A stretch of DNA of 64,000 bases from contig NZ_KB911460.1 of NCBI RefSeq assembly GCF_000383475.1, forward strand, positions 62,001 to 126,000, written 5' to 3'. The position numbers and the translations under genes are program-made. This DNA comes from Microbacterium sp. 11MF. Lineage in GTDB: Bacteria; Actinomycetota; Actinomycetes; Actinomycetales; Microbacteriaceae. Shown here piece by piece: positions 17,640 through 27,298 of this stretch; position 1 is the stretch's first letter, and each line of letters begins with the position of its first letter. The notes beneath the pieces are model-generated. The model was not told the origin of the DNA. It worked only from the letters and a program-made list of their open reading frames with translations, and did not search any database.

Positions 17640-19232
17640 ATGGTCGATGTCGCAGCCACGCCGGCCTCGCCGGCCACCGCCCCGCAGCACGACGAGGTCG
17701 TGCGGATGCGGGACGTCACCATCCGGTTCCCCGGGGTCCTCGCGCTGGACCGGGTCGATCTGACGCTCCGCGCCGGCGAGGTCCACACCCTCATGGGCGA
17801 GAACGGCGCCGGCAAATCGACGCTCATCAAAGCGCTCACGGGCGTCTACGCCATCAACGGCGGGACGATCGAGGTCGCCGGCGAGCAGCGCGTCTTCCGC
17901 TCGACCGCCGACGCAGAGGCATCCGGGATCTCCACGGTCTACCAGGAGGTCAACCTCTGCACGAACCTGTCGGTCGGTGAGAACGTCATGCTGGGCCGCG
18001 AGGTGCGGCGGGCCGGCTTCATCGACTGGCGCGCGACCCACCGCGAGGCGACGCGCTACCTCGCGGCCCTCGGGCTCGACATCGACCCGCGCTCGGCCCT
18101 GTCGTCGCACTCCATCGCGGTGCAGCAGCTCGTCGCCATCAGCCGCGCGACGGTCGCCGACGCCCGCGTGCTCGTCCTCGACGAGCCGACCTCGAGCCTC
18201 GACCGCAGCGAGGTCGAGCAGCTCTTCACCGTCGTCCGGGGTCTCCGTGACCGCGGCGTCGCCATCCTCTTCGTCACGCACTTCCTCGACCAGGTCTACG
18301 AGATCTCCGACCGCCTCACGGTCCTCCGCAACGGGCAGCTGGTGGGGGAGTACCTGCCGGCCGAGCTGCCGCGCGGCGAACTCATCGCCAAGATGATCGG
18401 CCGCCAGCTCGACGAACTCGAGGCTCTCTCGCGCGCGTCCGAGCGCGAGATCGACCGCACCGCGACACCGGTCCTGCGGGTGGCGGGCCTCGGCCGCAAG
18501 AACGTCATCGAACCCGTCGACATGGAGGTGTACGAGGGCGAGGTCGTCGGCATCGCGGGTCTGCTGGGCTCCGGCCGCAGCGAACTCGTCCGCCTCGTCT
18601 ACGGCGCCGACCGCGCCGACGCCGGTACGCACGAAGTGCGGGGGGATGCCGCGCGCATCACGAACCCGCGGAACGCGATCGACAAGCGCATCGCCTTCTC
18701 GAGCGAGGACCGTCGCGCCGAGGGGATCATCGCCGACCTCACCGTGGCCGAGAACATCGTGCTCGGCATCCAGGCCAAGCGGGGCGCCATGCGTCCCATC
18801 GGCCGCACCGAGCGGGACGCCATCGTCGCCGAGTACATCTCGGCGCTCGGCGTCCGCCCCGCCGACCCGAACGCGCTCGTGCGCAACCTCTCGGGCGGCA
18901 ACCAGCAGAAGGTGCTGCTCGCCCGGTGGCTCGCCACCGCGCCGCAGCTGATCATCCTCGACGAGCCGACGCGCGGCATCGACGTCGGCGCGAAGGCCGA
19001 CATCCAGCGCAAGGTCGCCGAGCTCTCGGCGGAGGGGCTGTCGGTCGTCTTCATCTCCTCGGAGCTCGAGGAGGTGGTCCGCATCGCCCAGCGCATCGTG
19101 GTGCTGCGCGACCGTTCTAAGATCGGCGAACTGGACGCCACCGACGTGACGGTCGACGATCTGGTCGCCCTCATCGCGCAAGAGTCCGGCGAGACGACGT
19201 CGTCTCGCCTCAACCCGGAGACAGCGGCATGA
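17640..19232 (+). CDS. Sugar ABC transporter ATPase with tandem domains (YtfR-like)
   Basis: 530-aa cytoplasmic ATPase with two ABC domains in one chain, as in all CUT2 importers. Seen: domain 1 Walker A GENGAGKST (about residues 53-61), the QEVNLCTNLSVGENVMLGRE segment typical of YtfR, and Walker B VLVLDEPTSSLD. Domain 2 has the degenerate GLLGSGRSEL Walker A, then LSGGNQQKVLLARWL and IILDEPTRGIDVGAK. It lies 94 bp after the binding-protein gene and overlaps the next permease (ATGA). Confidence 0.93.
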   Translation: MVDVAATPASPATAPQHDEVVRMRDVTIRFPGVLALDRVDLTLRAGEVHTLMGENGAGKSTLIKALTGVYAINGGTIEVAGEQRVFRSTADAEASGISTVYQEVNLCTNLSVGENVMLGREVRRAGFIDWRATHREATRYLAALGLDIDPRSALSSHSIAVQQLVAISRATVADARVLVLDEPTSSLDRSEVEQLFTVVRGLRDRGVAILFVTHFLDQVYEISDRLTVLRNGQLVGEYLPAELPRGELIAKMIGRQLDELEALSRASEREIDRTATPVLRVAGLGRKNVIEPVDMEVYEGEVVGIAGLLGSGRSELVRLVYGADRADAGTHEVRGDAARITNPRNAIDKRIAFSSEDRRAEGIIADLTVAENIVLGIQAKRGAMRPIGRTERDAIVAEYISALGVRPADPNALVRNLSGGNQQKVLLARWLATAPQLIILDEPTRGIDVGAKADIQRKVAELSAEGLSVVFISSELEEVVRIAQRIVVLRDRSKIGELDATDVTVDDLVALIAQESGETTSSRLNPETAA

Positions 19233-20278
19233 CCCCGACCCTCAAGCGCTTCCTGGCGCACCGCCTCGTCTGGCCGATCGCGGCACTGCTCGTGCTCGTC
19301 ATCGTCAACACGATCGCGCGGCCGTCCTTCATCTCGATCACGGTGCAGAACGGTCAGCTGTACGGCCCGCTGCTCGACATCCTGCGCAACAGCGCACCGC
19401 TCATGCTCGTCGCGCTCGGCATGACGCTCGTGATCGCGACGCGCGGCATCGACCTCTCGGTGGGCGCCATCATGGCGGTCTCGGGGGCGGTGGCCCTGAC
19501 CGTCATCTCGAACTCCTCGTCGCCGGGGGACCTGTCGACCGTGCTCATCGCGATCGCGCTCGCCGTCTTCGTGGCGCTGTTGCTGGGGGCGTGGAACGGC
19601 TTCCTCGTCGCGGTCGTCGGCGTCCAGCCGATCATCGCGACCCTCGTGCTCATGCTCGCCGGTCGCGGTGTCGCCCTCCTCATCACGGGCGGCTTCATCA
19701 CGACCATCACGAGCGCGCCGTACCGCTTCATGGCGCAGGGCTACCTGGTGGGCCTGCCGTTCGCCTTCTACGTCTCGGTCGTCGCGATCGTCATCGTCGC
19801 AGTGCTGCAGCGTCGCACCGCGCTCGGCGTCCTCACCGAGGCCGTCGGCATCAACCCCGAGGCCAGCCGACTCGCGGGCGTGCGGTCGCGCGGCATCATC
19901 TGGGGCGCCTACGCGGCGAGCGGCCTGCTCGCCGGATTCGCCGGCATCCTCTATTCGTCGAACATCATGGCGGCCGACGCCAACGCGGCCGGCCTCTACA
20001 TCGAGCTCGACGCGATCCTCGCCGTCGTCCTCGGCGGGACGAGCCTCATGGGCGGCAAGTTCACGATCGCGGGCACCGTCGTCGGCGTCTTCACGATCCA
20101 GACGCTGAAGTCGACGATCACCTTCCTCGGCGTCCCGCCGGCGGTCAGCCCGCTGTTCCTCGCGATCGTCGTCGTCATCGTCGTGCTCGTCCAGTCCCCG
20201 CGAACGCGGTCGCTGGTCGCGAAGGGGGTCGATGCCGTCCGAGGCGGCGGCCGTCGCACCGTGGAGGTGGCCTCGTGA
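19229..20278 (+). CDS. Sugar ABC transporter permease (YtfT-like)
   Basis: 349-aa CUT2/RbsC-family permease with about 10 membrane helices. Seen: LVALGMTLVIATRGIDLSVGAIMAVSGAVA (residues about 60-90), the family hallmark, and GINPEASRLAGV in the cytoplasmic loop that contacts the ATPase. The ATG at 19229 overlaps the ATPase stop. It forms the membrane channel together with the next gene product. Confidence 0.93.
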   Translation: MTPTLKRFLAHRLVWPIAALLVLVIVNTIARPSFISITVQNGQLYGPLLDILRNSAPLMLVALGMTLVIATRGIDLSVGAIMAVSGAVALTVISNSSSPGDLSTVLIAIALAVFVALLLGAWNGFLVAVVGVQPIIATLVLMLAGRGVALLITGGFITTITSAPYRFMAQGYLVGLPFAFYVSVVAIVIVAVLQRRTALGVLTEAVGINPEASRLAGVRSRGIIWGAYAASGLLAGFAGILYSSNIMAADANAAGLYIELDAILAVVLGGTSLMGGKFTIAGTVVGVFTIQTLKSTITFLGVPPAVSPLFLAIVVVIVVLVQSPRTRSLVAKGVDAVRGGGRRTVEVAS

Positions 20279-21303
20279 GCGCCGTCACCGCAGACCTCGG
20301 TCGCACCGGCGGGTTCGCCGACACGATCCAGCGCTTCCGCAGCCGGCACGCCTCGTGGGTGCCCGTGTTCGCCGCCGTCGTCATCCTCGTCGCGATGCTC
20401 ATCGGGGCGCAGGCCTACTTCGGCAACTTCGTCACGCCGCGTGTGCTGTCGGCGCTCCTGCTCGACAACGCGTACCTGCTGATCCTCGCGGTCGGCATGA
20501 CCTTCGTCATCCTCACCGGCGGCATCGACCTGTCGGTCGGCGCGGTCATGGCGTTCACCGGGATGCTGGGGGCGAGCATGCTGAGCCAGGGCACACCGGT
20601 CGCGATCGTCATCCCGGTCATGCTCGTCCTCGGTGCGCTGATGGGACTGTTCGTCGGGGTGCTCGTGCAGTACTTCGGGGTGCAGCCGTTCATCGCCTCG
20701 CTCGCGGCGATGTTCGCGGCGCGGGGGCTCGCGTTCATGGTGAGCCTCTCGTCGATCCGCGTCGAGGAGCCCGCGATCCTGTGGCTCCAGTCGACCCGCA
20801 TGCAGGGCGGCCCCGGCAGCTTCTACCTCACCCCGACGGGCATCCTCGCGCTCGTCGTGGTGGTCGTCGGCATCCTGATCCTGCAGTTCACGAGGTTCGG
20901 GCGCACGATCTACGCGATCGGCGGCAACGAGCAGTCGGCGCGCCTCATGGGCCTCCCGGTCGTGCGGACGAAGCTGCTGGCATACGTCATCAGCGGGGTG
21001 TGCGCGGGGCTCGCGGGTGTCGTCTTCACGGCGTACACCGGGGCGTCCTACCCGCTGAACGGCATCGGGACCGAGCTCGACACCATCGCCGCGGTGGTGA
21101 TCGGCGGCACGCTGCTCACGGGCGGCAGCGGGTTCGTGCTCGGCTCGATGATCGGCGTGTTCGTCTACGGCACCATCAAGACGGCGATCTCGTTCCTCGG
21201 CGTCGACCAGTCCTGGACGCGCATCACGATCGGCGCGCTGCTGCTCGTCTTCGTGGTCGTGCAGCGCCTGCTGGTCGCGCGGACGGCGCGAACGTCACGG
21301 TGA
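20275..21303 (+). CDS. yjfF: Sugar ABC transporter permease (YjfF-like)
   Basis: 342-aa second CUT2 permease. Seen: ILAVGMTFVILTGGIDLSVGAVMAFTGM (residues about 70-97), GGNEQSARLMGLPVVRTKL, and LNGIGTELDTIAAVVIGGTLLTGG, the latter very like E. coli YjfF. GTG start at 20275 overlaps the preceding permease stop (GTGA). Two different permease subunits in one importer are the rule for the YtfQRT-YjfF system. Confidence 0.92.
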   Translation: MSAVTADLGRTGGFADTIQRFRSRHASWVPVFAAVVILVAMLIGAQAYFGNFVTPRVLSALLLDNAYLLILAVGMTFVILTGGIDLSVGAVMAFTGMLGASMLSQGTPVAIVIPVMLVLGALMGLFVGVLVQYFGVQPFIASLAAMFAARGLAFMVSLSSIRVEEPAILWLQSTRMQGGPGSFYLTPTGILALVVVVVGILILQFTRFGRTIYAIGGNEQSARLMGLPVVRTKLLAYVISGVCAGLAGVVFTAYTGASYPLNGIGTELDTIAAVVIGGTLLTGGSGFVLGSMIGVFVYGTIKTAISFLGVDQSWTRITIGALLLVFVVVQRLLVARTARTSR

Positions 21304-21340
21304 TGTCAGGCGTGAACCTCGGGGGAGGCTCACCGCGGGC

Positions 21341-22876
21341 ATGATGGTCCGTATGGATGCGCGCGAAGCAGCGGTCGCGCCGGTCGTGGAAGTGACCGGC
21401 GCGACCGTTCGCTTCGGCGCCGAGACGGTGCTCGACGCCGTCGACTTCCGGCTGCTGCCGGGCGAGGTCCACTCGCTCATGGGCGAGAACGGGGCGGGCA
21501 AGTCGACGCTCATCAAGGCGATCACGGGGGCGCTCCGCCCGGATGCCGGGACGATCCGCGTCGGCGGAGAGCCGGTGCACTTCGCCTCGCCCGCCGATGC
21601 CCTCGCGGCCGGGATCAGCGCGGTCTACCAGGAGATCGATCTGCTCCCGAACCTGTCGGTCGGCGAGAACGTGCTGCTGGGGCGCGAGAGTCGACGCTTC
21701 GGAGCGATCGACTGGCGTGAGACCCATCGCCGAGCGGGGGCGATCCTCGAGGGCCTCGGACTCGACATCGACCCGCGGACGCGCCTGTCAGGTCATTCGC
21801 TCGCCGTGCAGCAGCTCGTCGCGATCGCCCGCGCGATCTCGGTCGACGCGCGTGTCGTCGTGCTCGACGAACCGACCTCGAGCCTCGACCTCGATGAGGT
21901 CGCCGAGCTCTTCCGCGTCATCCGCGAGCTGACCGCGCGCGGGGTCGCGGTGCTGTTCGTCTCGCACTTCCTCGACCAGGTCTACGAGATCTGCGACCGC
22001 ATCACGGTCCTCCGCGGCGGGCGCCTCATCGGCGAGTACGTCCCCGCCGAGCTCCTGCGCATCGACCTCGTCGAGAAGATGCTGGGCCGCGGTGCCGACG
22101 AGATGGACGTCCACCAGAGGGAGGATGCCGCGGCATCCGTCCCCGTCGCGCTCGCCGGACGGGGACTCGCCTCGGGTACCGGGCTCACCGACGCGACCGT
22201 GTCGATCGGCGAGGGCGAGGTCGTCGGGCTCGCGGGGCTGCTCGGGTCGGGCCGCAGCGAACTGGCGCGTGCCCTCACGGGCGTGGACCGACCGGATGCC
22301 GGTGTCCTCGAGGTCCGTGGTGCTCCCGCCCACCTGCCGACCCCGCGCCGGGCGATCGGTCAGGGCATCGTCTACTCGTCCGAGAACCGCCGGACCGAGG
22401 GGATCATCGGCGAGCTCAGCGTGCAGGACAACATCACCCTCGCGCTGCAGGCCGATCGCGGCATCCTGCACCGGCTCGGCAACGCGCGCCGCCGGGAGCT
22501 CGCGATGAGCTGGATCGAGGCTCTCGACATCCGCCCCGCCGACCCCGACCGGCCGGCCGGCACGCTGTCGGGCGGCAACCAGCAGAAGGTGCTGCTCGCT
22601 CGGCTGCTCGCCCTGTCACCGCGCGTCCTGGTGCTCGACGAGCCGACCCGCGGCATCGACGTCGGAGCGAAGGTCGAGATCCAGCGGCTCGTCGCCGACC
22701 TCGCCGACAACGGACTGTCGGTGCTGTTCATCTCGGCCGAGCTCGAAGAGGTGCTGCGCGTCTCGAACCGCATCGCCGTCATGCGCGCGGGCCGCCTCGT
22801 CGACACGATCCCGGCCGACTCGTTGACCGTGGACTCGCTGCTCGCGCTCGTCGCCCGCCCCGAGGACGAGTCGTGA
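21341..22876 (+). CDS. Second tandem-domain sugar ABC ATPase, paralogue of the first
   Basis: 511-aa CUT2 ATPase very similar along its whole length to the product of 17640-19232. Seen: Walker A GENGAGKST, ...YQEIDLLPNLSVGENVLLGRE, VVLDEPTSSLD, second-domain GLLGSGRSEL, LSGGNQQKVLLARLL and LVLDEPTRGIDVGAK. A second ATPase in an otherwise complete one-importer operon is odd. It may be a duplication, or may serve a second binding-protein and permease set encoded elsewhere. The ATG at 21341 is used. ATG at 21353 (MDAREAAV) is equally likely. It overlaps the lacI gene downstream (GTGA). Confidence 0.9.
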   Translation: MMVRMDAREAAVAPVVEVTGATVRFGAETVLDAVDFRLLPGEVHSLMGENGAGKSTLIKAITGALRPDAGTIRVGGEPVHFASPADALAAGISAVYQEIDLLPNLSVGENVLLGRESRRFGAIDWRETHRRAGAILEGLGLDIDPRTRLSGHSLAVQQLVAIARAISVDARVVVLDEPTSSLDLDEVAELFRVIRELTARGVAVLFVSHFLDQVYEICDRITVLRGGRLIGEYVPAELLRIDLVEKMLGRGADEMDVHQREDAAASVPVALAGRGLASGTGLTDATVSIGEGEVVGLAGLLGSGRSELARALTGVDRPDAGVLEVRGAPAHLPTPRRAIGQGIVYSSENRRTEGIIGELSVQDNITLALQADRGILHRLGNARRRELAMSWIEALDIRPADPDRPAGTLSGGNQQKVLLARLLALSPRVLVLDEPTRGIDVGAKVEIQRLVADLADNGLSVLFISAELEEVLRVSNRIAVMRAGRLVDTIPADSLTVDSLLALVARPEDES

Positions 22877-23880
22877 GCGACGAGCGCGGCGCGAAGTCCG
22901 CGAACATCTTCGACGTCGCGCGCCTGGCGGGGGTCTCGCACCAGACGGTGTCGCGGGTCCTCAACGACCTGCCGAACGTGCGGCCCGCGACGCGGGCCCG
23001 GGTCGAGCAGGCGATGGCGCAACTGCGCTACAGCCCGTCGCCGGCCGCCCGCGCGCTCGTCACCAAGCGCACGCGGACGATCGGCCTCGTCACCCCCGGC
23101 ACGGCGGACTTCGGGCCGACGTCCATCGCCATGCACTTCAACGTCGCCGCCCGCGTGGAGCGGTACTCCGTCGACTCGGTGACCGCGCCCGACACGGATG
23201 CCGCCAGCATCCGCTCGGTCGTCGAGGGACTGCTCCGCCAGCGCGTCGACGCGATCGTCCTGGTCGTGACGGACCTGGGCGTCCTCGAGGTCGTGCGCGG
23301 GCTCGACCTCGGTGTGCCGATGGTCGCCGCGGCGGCGACCCAGCGGCGTCACCCGCAGCTCGTGTCCATCGACCAGTACCGGGGGGCGCGGGCGGCCGTC
23401 CGGCACCTCGCGGAGCTGGGGCACCGTCGCATCCTCCACATCGCGGGCCCGCCCCGCAATCCCGACGCGATCGAACGCATCCGAGGCTGGCGCGACGAGC
23501 TTGCGGCGCGTCAGCTCACGGTCGCGGAGCCGCCGCACGGCGACTGGACGGCGGCCAGCGGTGCCGAGATCGGCCGGACCCTCGACGTCGCCCGAGGGGA
23601 TGCGGTCTTCGCGGGCAACGACCACATGGCGATCGGCCTGCTCTCCGCCCTTCGCGCGCGAGGGCTGCAGGTGCCGGAGGACGTCGCCGTCGTGGGCTTC
23701 GACGACGTGCCCGAGGCGGCCTACCTCTCGCCGCCGCTGACGACGGTGCGGCAGGATTTCCGCGCCCTCGGCGAGCTGATGATGCAGAAGGTGCTCCTCG
23801 CCGTCGAAGAGCCCGACGGCCTCACCGAGGACACTCCGCTCCCGACCCACCTGATCGTGCGGGAGTCGTCCCGCCGCTGA
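22873..23880 (+). CDS. LacI-family regulator of the sugar importer
   Basis: 335 aa. Seen: HTH ANIFDVARLAGVSHQTVSRVLNDLPNVRPATRARV (residues 10-44), YSPSPAARALVTKRTRTIGL hinge region, and a ligand-binding domain ending VAVVGFDDVPEAAYLSPPLTTVRQD. GTG start at 22873 overlaps the preceding ATPase stop, so it is the last gene of the importer operon and is probably co-transcribed with the genes it controls through the operators at 16363-16494. Convergent with the Pr6Pr-like gene. Confidence 0.92.
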   Translation: MSDERGAKSANIFDVARLAGVSHQTVSRVLNDLPNVRPATRARVEQAMAQLRYSPSPAARALVTKRTRTIGLVTPGTADFGPTSIAMHFNVAARVERYSVDSVTAPDTDAASIRSVVEGLLRQRVDAIVLVVTDLGVLEVVRGLDLGVPMVAAAATQRRHPQLVSIDQYRGARAAVRHLAELGHRRILHIAGPPRNPDAIERIRGWRDELAARQLTVAEPPHGDWTAASGAEIGRTLDVARGDAVFAGNDHMAIGLLSALRARGLQVPEDVAVVGFDDVPEAAYLSPPLTTVRQDFRALGELMMQKVLLAVEEPDGLTEDTPLPTHLIVRESSRR

Positions 23881-23892
23881 GCGTCGGCTCAG
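23877..23892. terminator. Bidirectional hairpin between lacI and Pr6Pr-like gene
   Basis: Perfect 6-bp arms CTGAGC / GCTCAG around a GTCG tetraloop. The left arm holds the lacI stop. The right arm holds the stop of the convergent gene. Termination in both directions is inferred. Confidence 0.5.
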
Positions 23893-24596
23893 ACCGGGGC
23901 GGGGACACGAGCCGCGCGGGTGCGCAGGCGCCCGACCCAGACGACGAGCGAACCGACGACGACGAACGCGGTCGCGATCCCGACGACGTACGCGCCGACC
24001 CCGCCCCACCCGTTGATCCCGTTCGGGTCGAGGAAGGGATAGGGGTACCAGAACGCCACCCCGTCGGTCGGGTCGACCACAAGGGGTCCGCGCACGAGCG
24101 TGTACCCGATCCAGGCGATCGGGACGGCGAGGATCACGATCACCGCGCGCCATGGAAGGGCCCGACGGGTGGGGGCGAGGAACAGGTCGAGCAGCAGGAA
24201 CAGCGGCGCGACGACGTGCACGATCTCGTTCGCCCAGGCGACGTGATCATCCGACGTGGGATAGCCGCGCAGCAGCAGGTTGTAGACGACGCCCGTGATG
24301 AACAGGTAGCTCGTCGCGGCGGCGAGTCCGAGCGCGACCCCCGCCGGCTCGCGCTGCTCGTGGTGCGGCCGCATCCAGAACCAGACGACAGCGGCCAACA
24401 GGGCGAGGGCCCCGACGATGTTCGACAGGATCGTGAAGAAGCTGAAGAAGTTGGCGATCGTCGTCGCGACGTCGCGGTCCTGCGAGATCGCGGTGCGGAC
24501 GGTCGTGATGAATTGGGCCACGACGGCGACCGTGATGGTGGCCGCCGCGACGAGCCTCAGTGCCGACCACACCGTCGGCCACGTTCGGGTACGCAT
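23889..24596 (-). CDS. Pr6Pr-family membrane protein
   Basis: 235-aa protein with six membrane helices, resembling the Pr6Pr (FAR-17a/AIG1-like) group common in actinobacteria. Seen: helix 1 LRLVAAATITVAVVAQF, FFSFFTILSNIVGALALL, TGVVYNLLLRG, an intramembrane VAWANEIVHVVAPLFLLLDL with conserved His, and YPYPFLDPNGINGWGGV before the last helix. The conserved Thr and His could be catalytic as in the related human hydrolases, but this is inference. The ATG at 24596 follows a minus-strand TAGGGT box by 6 nt, so leaderless. Confidence 0.8.
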   Translation of the reverse strand: MRTRTWPTVWSALRLVAAATITVAVVAQFITTVRTAISQDRDVATTIANFFSFFTILSNIVGALALLAAVVWFWMRPHHEQREPAGVALGLAAATSYLFITGVVYNLLLRGYPTSDDHVAWANEIVHVVAPLFLLLDLFLAPTRRALPWRAVIVILAVPIAWIGYTLVRGPLVVDPTDGVAFWYPYPFLDPNGINGWGGVGAYVVGIATAFVVVGSLVVWVGRLRTRAARVPAPV

Positions 24597-24625
24597 GACC
24601 GAACCCTAGCGCGCGCCGCGCCGCC

Positions 24626-25567
24626 TCAGGCGGCGCCTTCCCGCGGGTGCGTTCCGCGTCCCCATCGGGCTCCCGCGCGGAAGATCCCGGCCCCGATCGC
24701 GACGACGGCGAGGACAGCGGCGAGGCCCAGCATCCCGGTGACGACGTCCCACATCGTCAGCCGGATCAGCCACACGATCGTCCACACCGTCGCGGCGGCG
24801 CCGATGCAGCGGGCGACGGCGCGAGCACGCACGATCGCCGCCAGGAGCGCGAGCACCCAGACGGCACCTGCCAGGAAGCCGGTGAACTCCTCCGTCAGGA
24901 CCCGCAGCCAGATCGCGTCCGACGGGCTGCCGGGCGGGACCTCGAAGAAGAGGGGGAAGAAGACGAGGATGCCGGTCGTCACCGCCGCCGTCGCAGCCGC
25001 CGCGAGACGGGCGCGCACCGGGGCGAGGAGGGCGAGGAGGGCGAAGACCGTCATCGTCACCGTCGTGATCGCGCGGGGACCGGCGAGCGGGTCGAGCTGG
25101 GCGTAGACGAACGCCCCGACGCCGGCCACGGCCGTGGCCGCGAGGGCGATGCGCGCCGCCCGCGCGGCGCCGCCCAGGATCAGGACGAACGCGATCACCC
25201 ACAGCCCGGCGGGCACGAGTCCCGGGCTCGCCTGCAGGTCGAGGTTCTGTCCCTCGGCGGGGAGGCGCCAATCCACGCGTTCGCCGAACCCGCTGAACAC
25301 GGCGAACATCACGGCGAGGGCGAACCCGGTGGCCGCGGATGCCGTGGCGAGGGCTTCGCGGGCGGGGTGCGGTATCCACCCCAGGATGCGAACGGCGAGG
25401 CCGCTCCGCATCAGCGCGATGCGCTCGCCGCGGGAGGGTTCGTCTCGTCCCTGCGCCTCGGCTTCGTCGAGCAGCGTGCCGAGCATGGCCTCGCCGTGCC
25501 GTTCGCGCCACGAGGAGGGGTACGCGCGGAGCGCGCGGCGCCAGGGGGTGTCATCGATCGTGGTCAC
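24626..25567 (-). CDS. Multi-pass membrane protein of unknown function, paired with PadR
   Basis: 313 aa. Seen: a soluble N-terminal segment WRRALRAYPSSWRERHGEAMLGTLLDEAEAQGR (residues 8-40), which is the amphipathic HAAS-like signalling module common on proteins controlled by PadR regulators, then about eight membrane helices. GTG start at 25567 overlaps the padR stop (GTGA), so the two are co-translated. No enzymatic motif is visible. The likely role is a membrane stress or signalling protein under PadR control. Confidence 0.75.
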   Translation of the reverse strand: MTTIDDTPWRRALRAYPSSWRERHGEAMLGTLLDEAEAQGRDEPSRGERIALMRSGLAVRILGWIPHPAREALATASAATGFALAVMFAVFSGFGERVDWRLPAEGQNLDLQASPGLVPAGLWVIAFVLILGGAARAARIALAATAVAGVGAFVYAQLDPLAGPRAITTVTMTVFALLALLAPVRARLAAAATAAVTTGILVFFPLFFEVPPGSPSDAIWLRVLTEEFTGFLAGAVWVLALLAAIVRARAVARCIGAAATVWTIVWLIRLTMWDVVTGMLGLAAVLAVVAIGAGIFRAGARWGRGTHPREGAA

Positions 25568-25902
25568 AGGGCGCCTCCGAACGCCGGGCGCAGCGCGAGG
25601 CGGCGTCGGGCTTCGGCCACGGTCACCTCGCGTCGGGCGACCTCCTCGGCGAGCAGATCGACCCCGTCGGGGGTGAGTTCCACGTACCGGCGGACGCGCC
25701 CCTGCACCCGCTCCTCTCGGGCGATGCGGATCGTGCCCTCCTTCTCGAGGCGGTCGAGGGCCGCGTAGAGGGTCGCGACCTTCAGGCGGACGTGGCCGCG
25801 GGAGACGCGGTCGACCTCTTCGATCAGCGCGTAGCCGTGCTTGGGGCCGTCGGCCAGAGCCGTCAGCATGAGGAACGTCGGTTCCCGCATCTCCTGCGTC
25901 AT
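25564..25902 (-). CDS. PadR-family transcriptional regulator
   Basis: 112 aa, the short PadR subtype. Seen: winged helix with [44 protein letters not shown] and [10 protein letters not shown]. The ATG at 25902 is 6 nt after a TATGGT box, so perhaps leaderless. A 21-bp inverted repeat overlaps that box, so it probably represses itself and the membrane protein with which it overlaps. Confidence 0.9.
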   Translation of the reverse strand: MTQEMREPTFLMLTALADGPKHGYALIEEVDRVSRGHVRLKVATLYAALDRLEKEGTIRIAREERVQGRVRRYVELTPDGVDLLAEEVARREVTVAEARRRLALRPAFGGAL

Positions 25903-25911
25903 GGGGCGACC

Positions 25912-25932
25912 ATACTCTGACAGACAGAGTAT
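25912..25932. promoter_or_regulatory. Palindromic operator at the padR promoter
   Basis: Perfect 8-bp arms ATACTCTG / CAGAGTAT with a 5-nt spacer, ten bp before the padR start codon and overlapping its presumed -10 (minus-strand TATGGT, 25914-25909). It is most likely the PadR autoregulatory site. Confidence 0.7.
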
Positions 25933-25968
25933 CCGCCACCCTCCGTCGGCTCCCGACACCCGGCCCGA

Positions 25969-25974
25969 TAGGAT
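25969..25974 (+). promoter_or_regulatory. TAGGAT -10 box of purA
   Basis: TAGGAT in CCCGATAGGATGGGG, 34 nt before the purA ATG, so a leader of about 28 nt with a GGGGGAGAG Shine-Dalgarno. The same core and flanks occur at argG and purL. Confidence 0.45.
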
Positions 25975-26008
25975 GGGGTGTAACCGTCCGATAAACGGGG
26001 GAGAGCCC

Positions 26009-27295
26009 ATGCCAGGCATCGTGATCGTCGGAGTTCAATGGGGAGACGAGGGCAAGGGCAAAGCCACCGACCTCCTGGGTGAGCGCACCGACTGGGTCGT
26101 CAAGTTCAACGGCGGCAACAACGCCGGCCACACCGTGGTGATCGGCGACGAGAAGTACGCCCTGCACCTGCTGCCCAGCGGCATCCTGTCGCCCGGCGTC
26201 AACGCCGTCATCGGCAACGGCGTCGTCATCGACCTCGAGGTGCTCTTCGCCGAGCTCGGCGCCCTGCAGGCCCGCGGCCTCGACGTCTCGCGGCTCAAGG
26301 TCAGCGCGAGTGCGCACATCATCACGCAGTACCACCGCACCCTCGACAAGGTGACCGAGCGATTCCTCGGCAAGAAGATGATCGGCACGACCGGTCGCGG
26401 CATCGGCCCGACCTACGCCGACAAGATCAACCGCACCGGCATCCGCGTGCAGGACCTCTTCGACGAGAACATCCTGCGCCAGAAGGTCGAAGGCGCGCTC
26501 GATCAGAAGAACCACCTGCTGGTGAAGGTCTTCAACCGTCGCGCCATCACGGTCGACGAGGTCGTCGAGGATCTGCTCTCGTACGCCGAGCGCCTGCGCC
26601 CGATGGTCGCCGACACCGGGCTGATGCTCAGCAAGGCGCTGGATGCCGGTGACGTCGTCGTCTTCGAGGGCGGCCAGGCCACGATGCTCGACATCGATCA
26701 CGGCACGTACCCGTTCGTCACGTCGTCGTCCGCCACGGCCGGCGGCGCCTCGACCGGCTCGGGTGTCGGTCCGAACCGCCTCGACCGCATCGTCGGCATC
26801 GTGAAGGCGTACACGACCCGTGTCGGCTCCGGTCCCTTCCCGACCGAGCTCTTCGACGAGAACGGCGACTTCCTGCGCTCACGCGGCTTCGAGTTCGGCA
26901 CGACGACCGGCCGTCCGCGCCGCGTCGGCTGGTACGACGCCCCGATCACGCGGTACGCGACGCGGATCAACGGCATCACCGACCTCGTGCTCACCAAGCT
27001 CGACATCCTCACCGGGCTGAAGGAGATCCCCGTCTGCGTCGCCTACGACGTCGACGGCGAGCGGTTCGACGAGGTGCCGGTCAACCAGACCGACTTCCAC
27101 CACGCGACGCCGATCCTCGAGAACTTCCCCGGCTGGGACGAGGACATCTCGACGGCCCGCACCTTCGAGGACCTGCCGCAGACCGCGCAGGACTACGTGC
27201 TCGCGCTCGAGAAGATGAGCGGCACGCGCATCTCGGTGATCGGCGTCGGCGCCGCGCGCGACGCGGTCATCGTGCGCCACGACCTGCTCGACTGA
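26009..27295 (+). CDS. purA: Adenylosuccinate synthetase
   Basis: GTP-dependent joining of IMP and aspartate, first committed step to AMP. 428 aa, normal length. Seen: [12 protein letters not shown] phosphate loop (residues 7-18) with the catalytic Asp13, [10 protein letters not shown] with the catalytic His, [24 protein letters not shown] for IMP binding, and [14 protein letters not shown]. The ATG at 26009 follows a GGGGGAGAG Shine-Dalgarno. Three bp after its stop begins a lactonase-like gene, probably read through from the purA promoter. Confidence 0.98.
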   Translation: MPGIVIVGVQWGDEGKGKATDLLGERTDWVVKFNGGNNAGHTVVIGDEKYALHLLPSGILSPGVNAVIGNGVVIDLEVLFAELGALQARGLDVSRLKVSASAHIITQYHRTLDKVTERFLGKKMIGTTGRGIGPTYADKINRTGIRVQDLFDENILRQKVEGALDQKNHLLVKVFNRRAITVDEVVEDLLSYAERLRPMVADTGLMLSKALDAGDVVVFEGGQATMLDIDHGTYPFVTSSSATAGGASTGSGVGPNRLDRIVGIVKAYTTRVGSGPFPTELFDENGDFLRSRGFEFGTTTGRPRRVGWYDAPITRYATRINGITDLVLTKLDILTGLKEIPVCVAYDVDGERFDEVPVNQTDFHHATPILENFPGWDEDISTARTFEDLPQTAQDYVLALEKMSGTRISVIGVGAARDAVIVRHDLLD

Positions 27296-27298
27296 CCC

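Noticed and set aside
16533-19181. 882-codon antisense open frame over the binding-protein and ATPase genes
   Set aside because: Composition is Asp/Arg/Val/Ala-rich without recognisable domains and mirrors the codons of the real genes.
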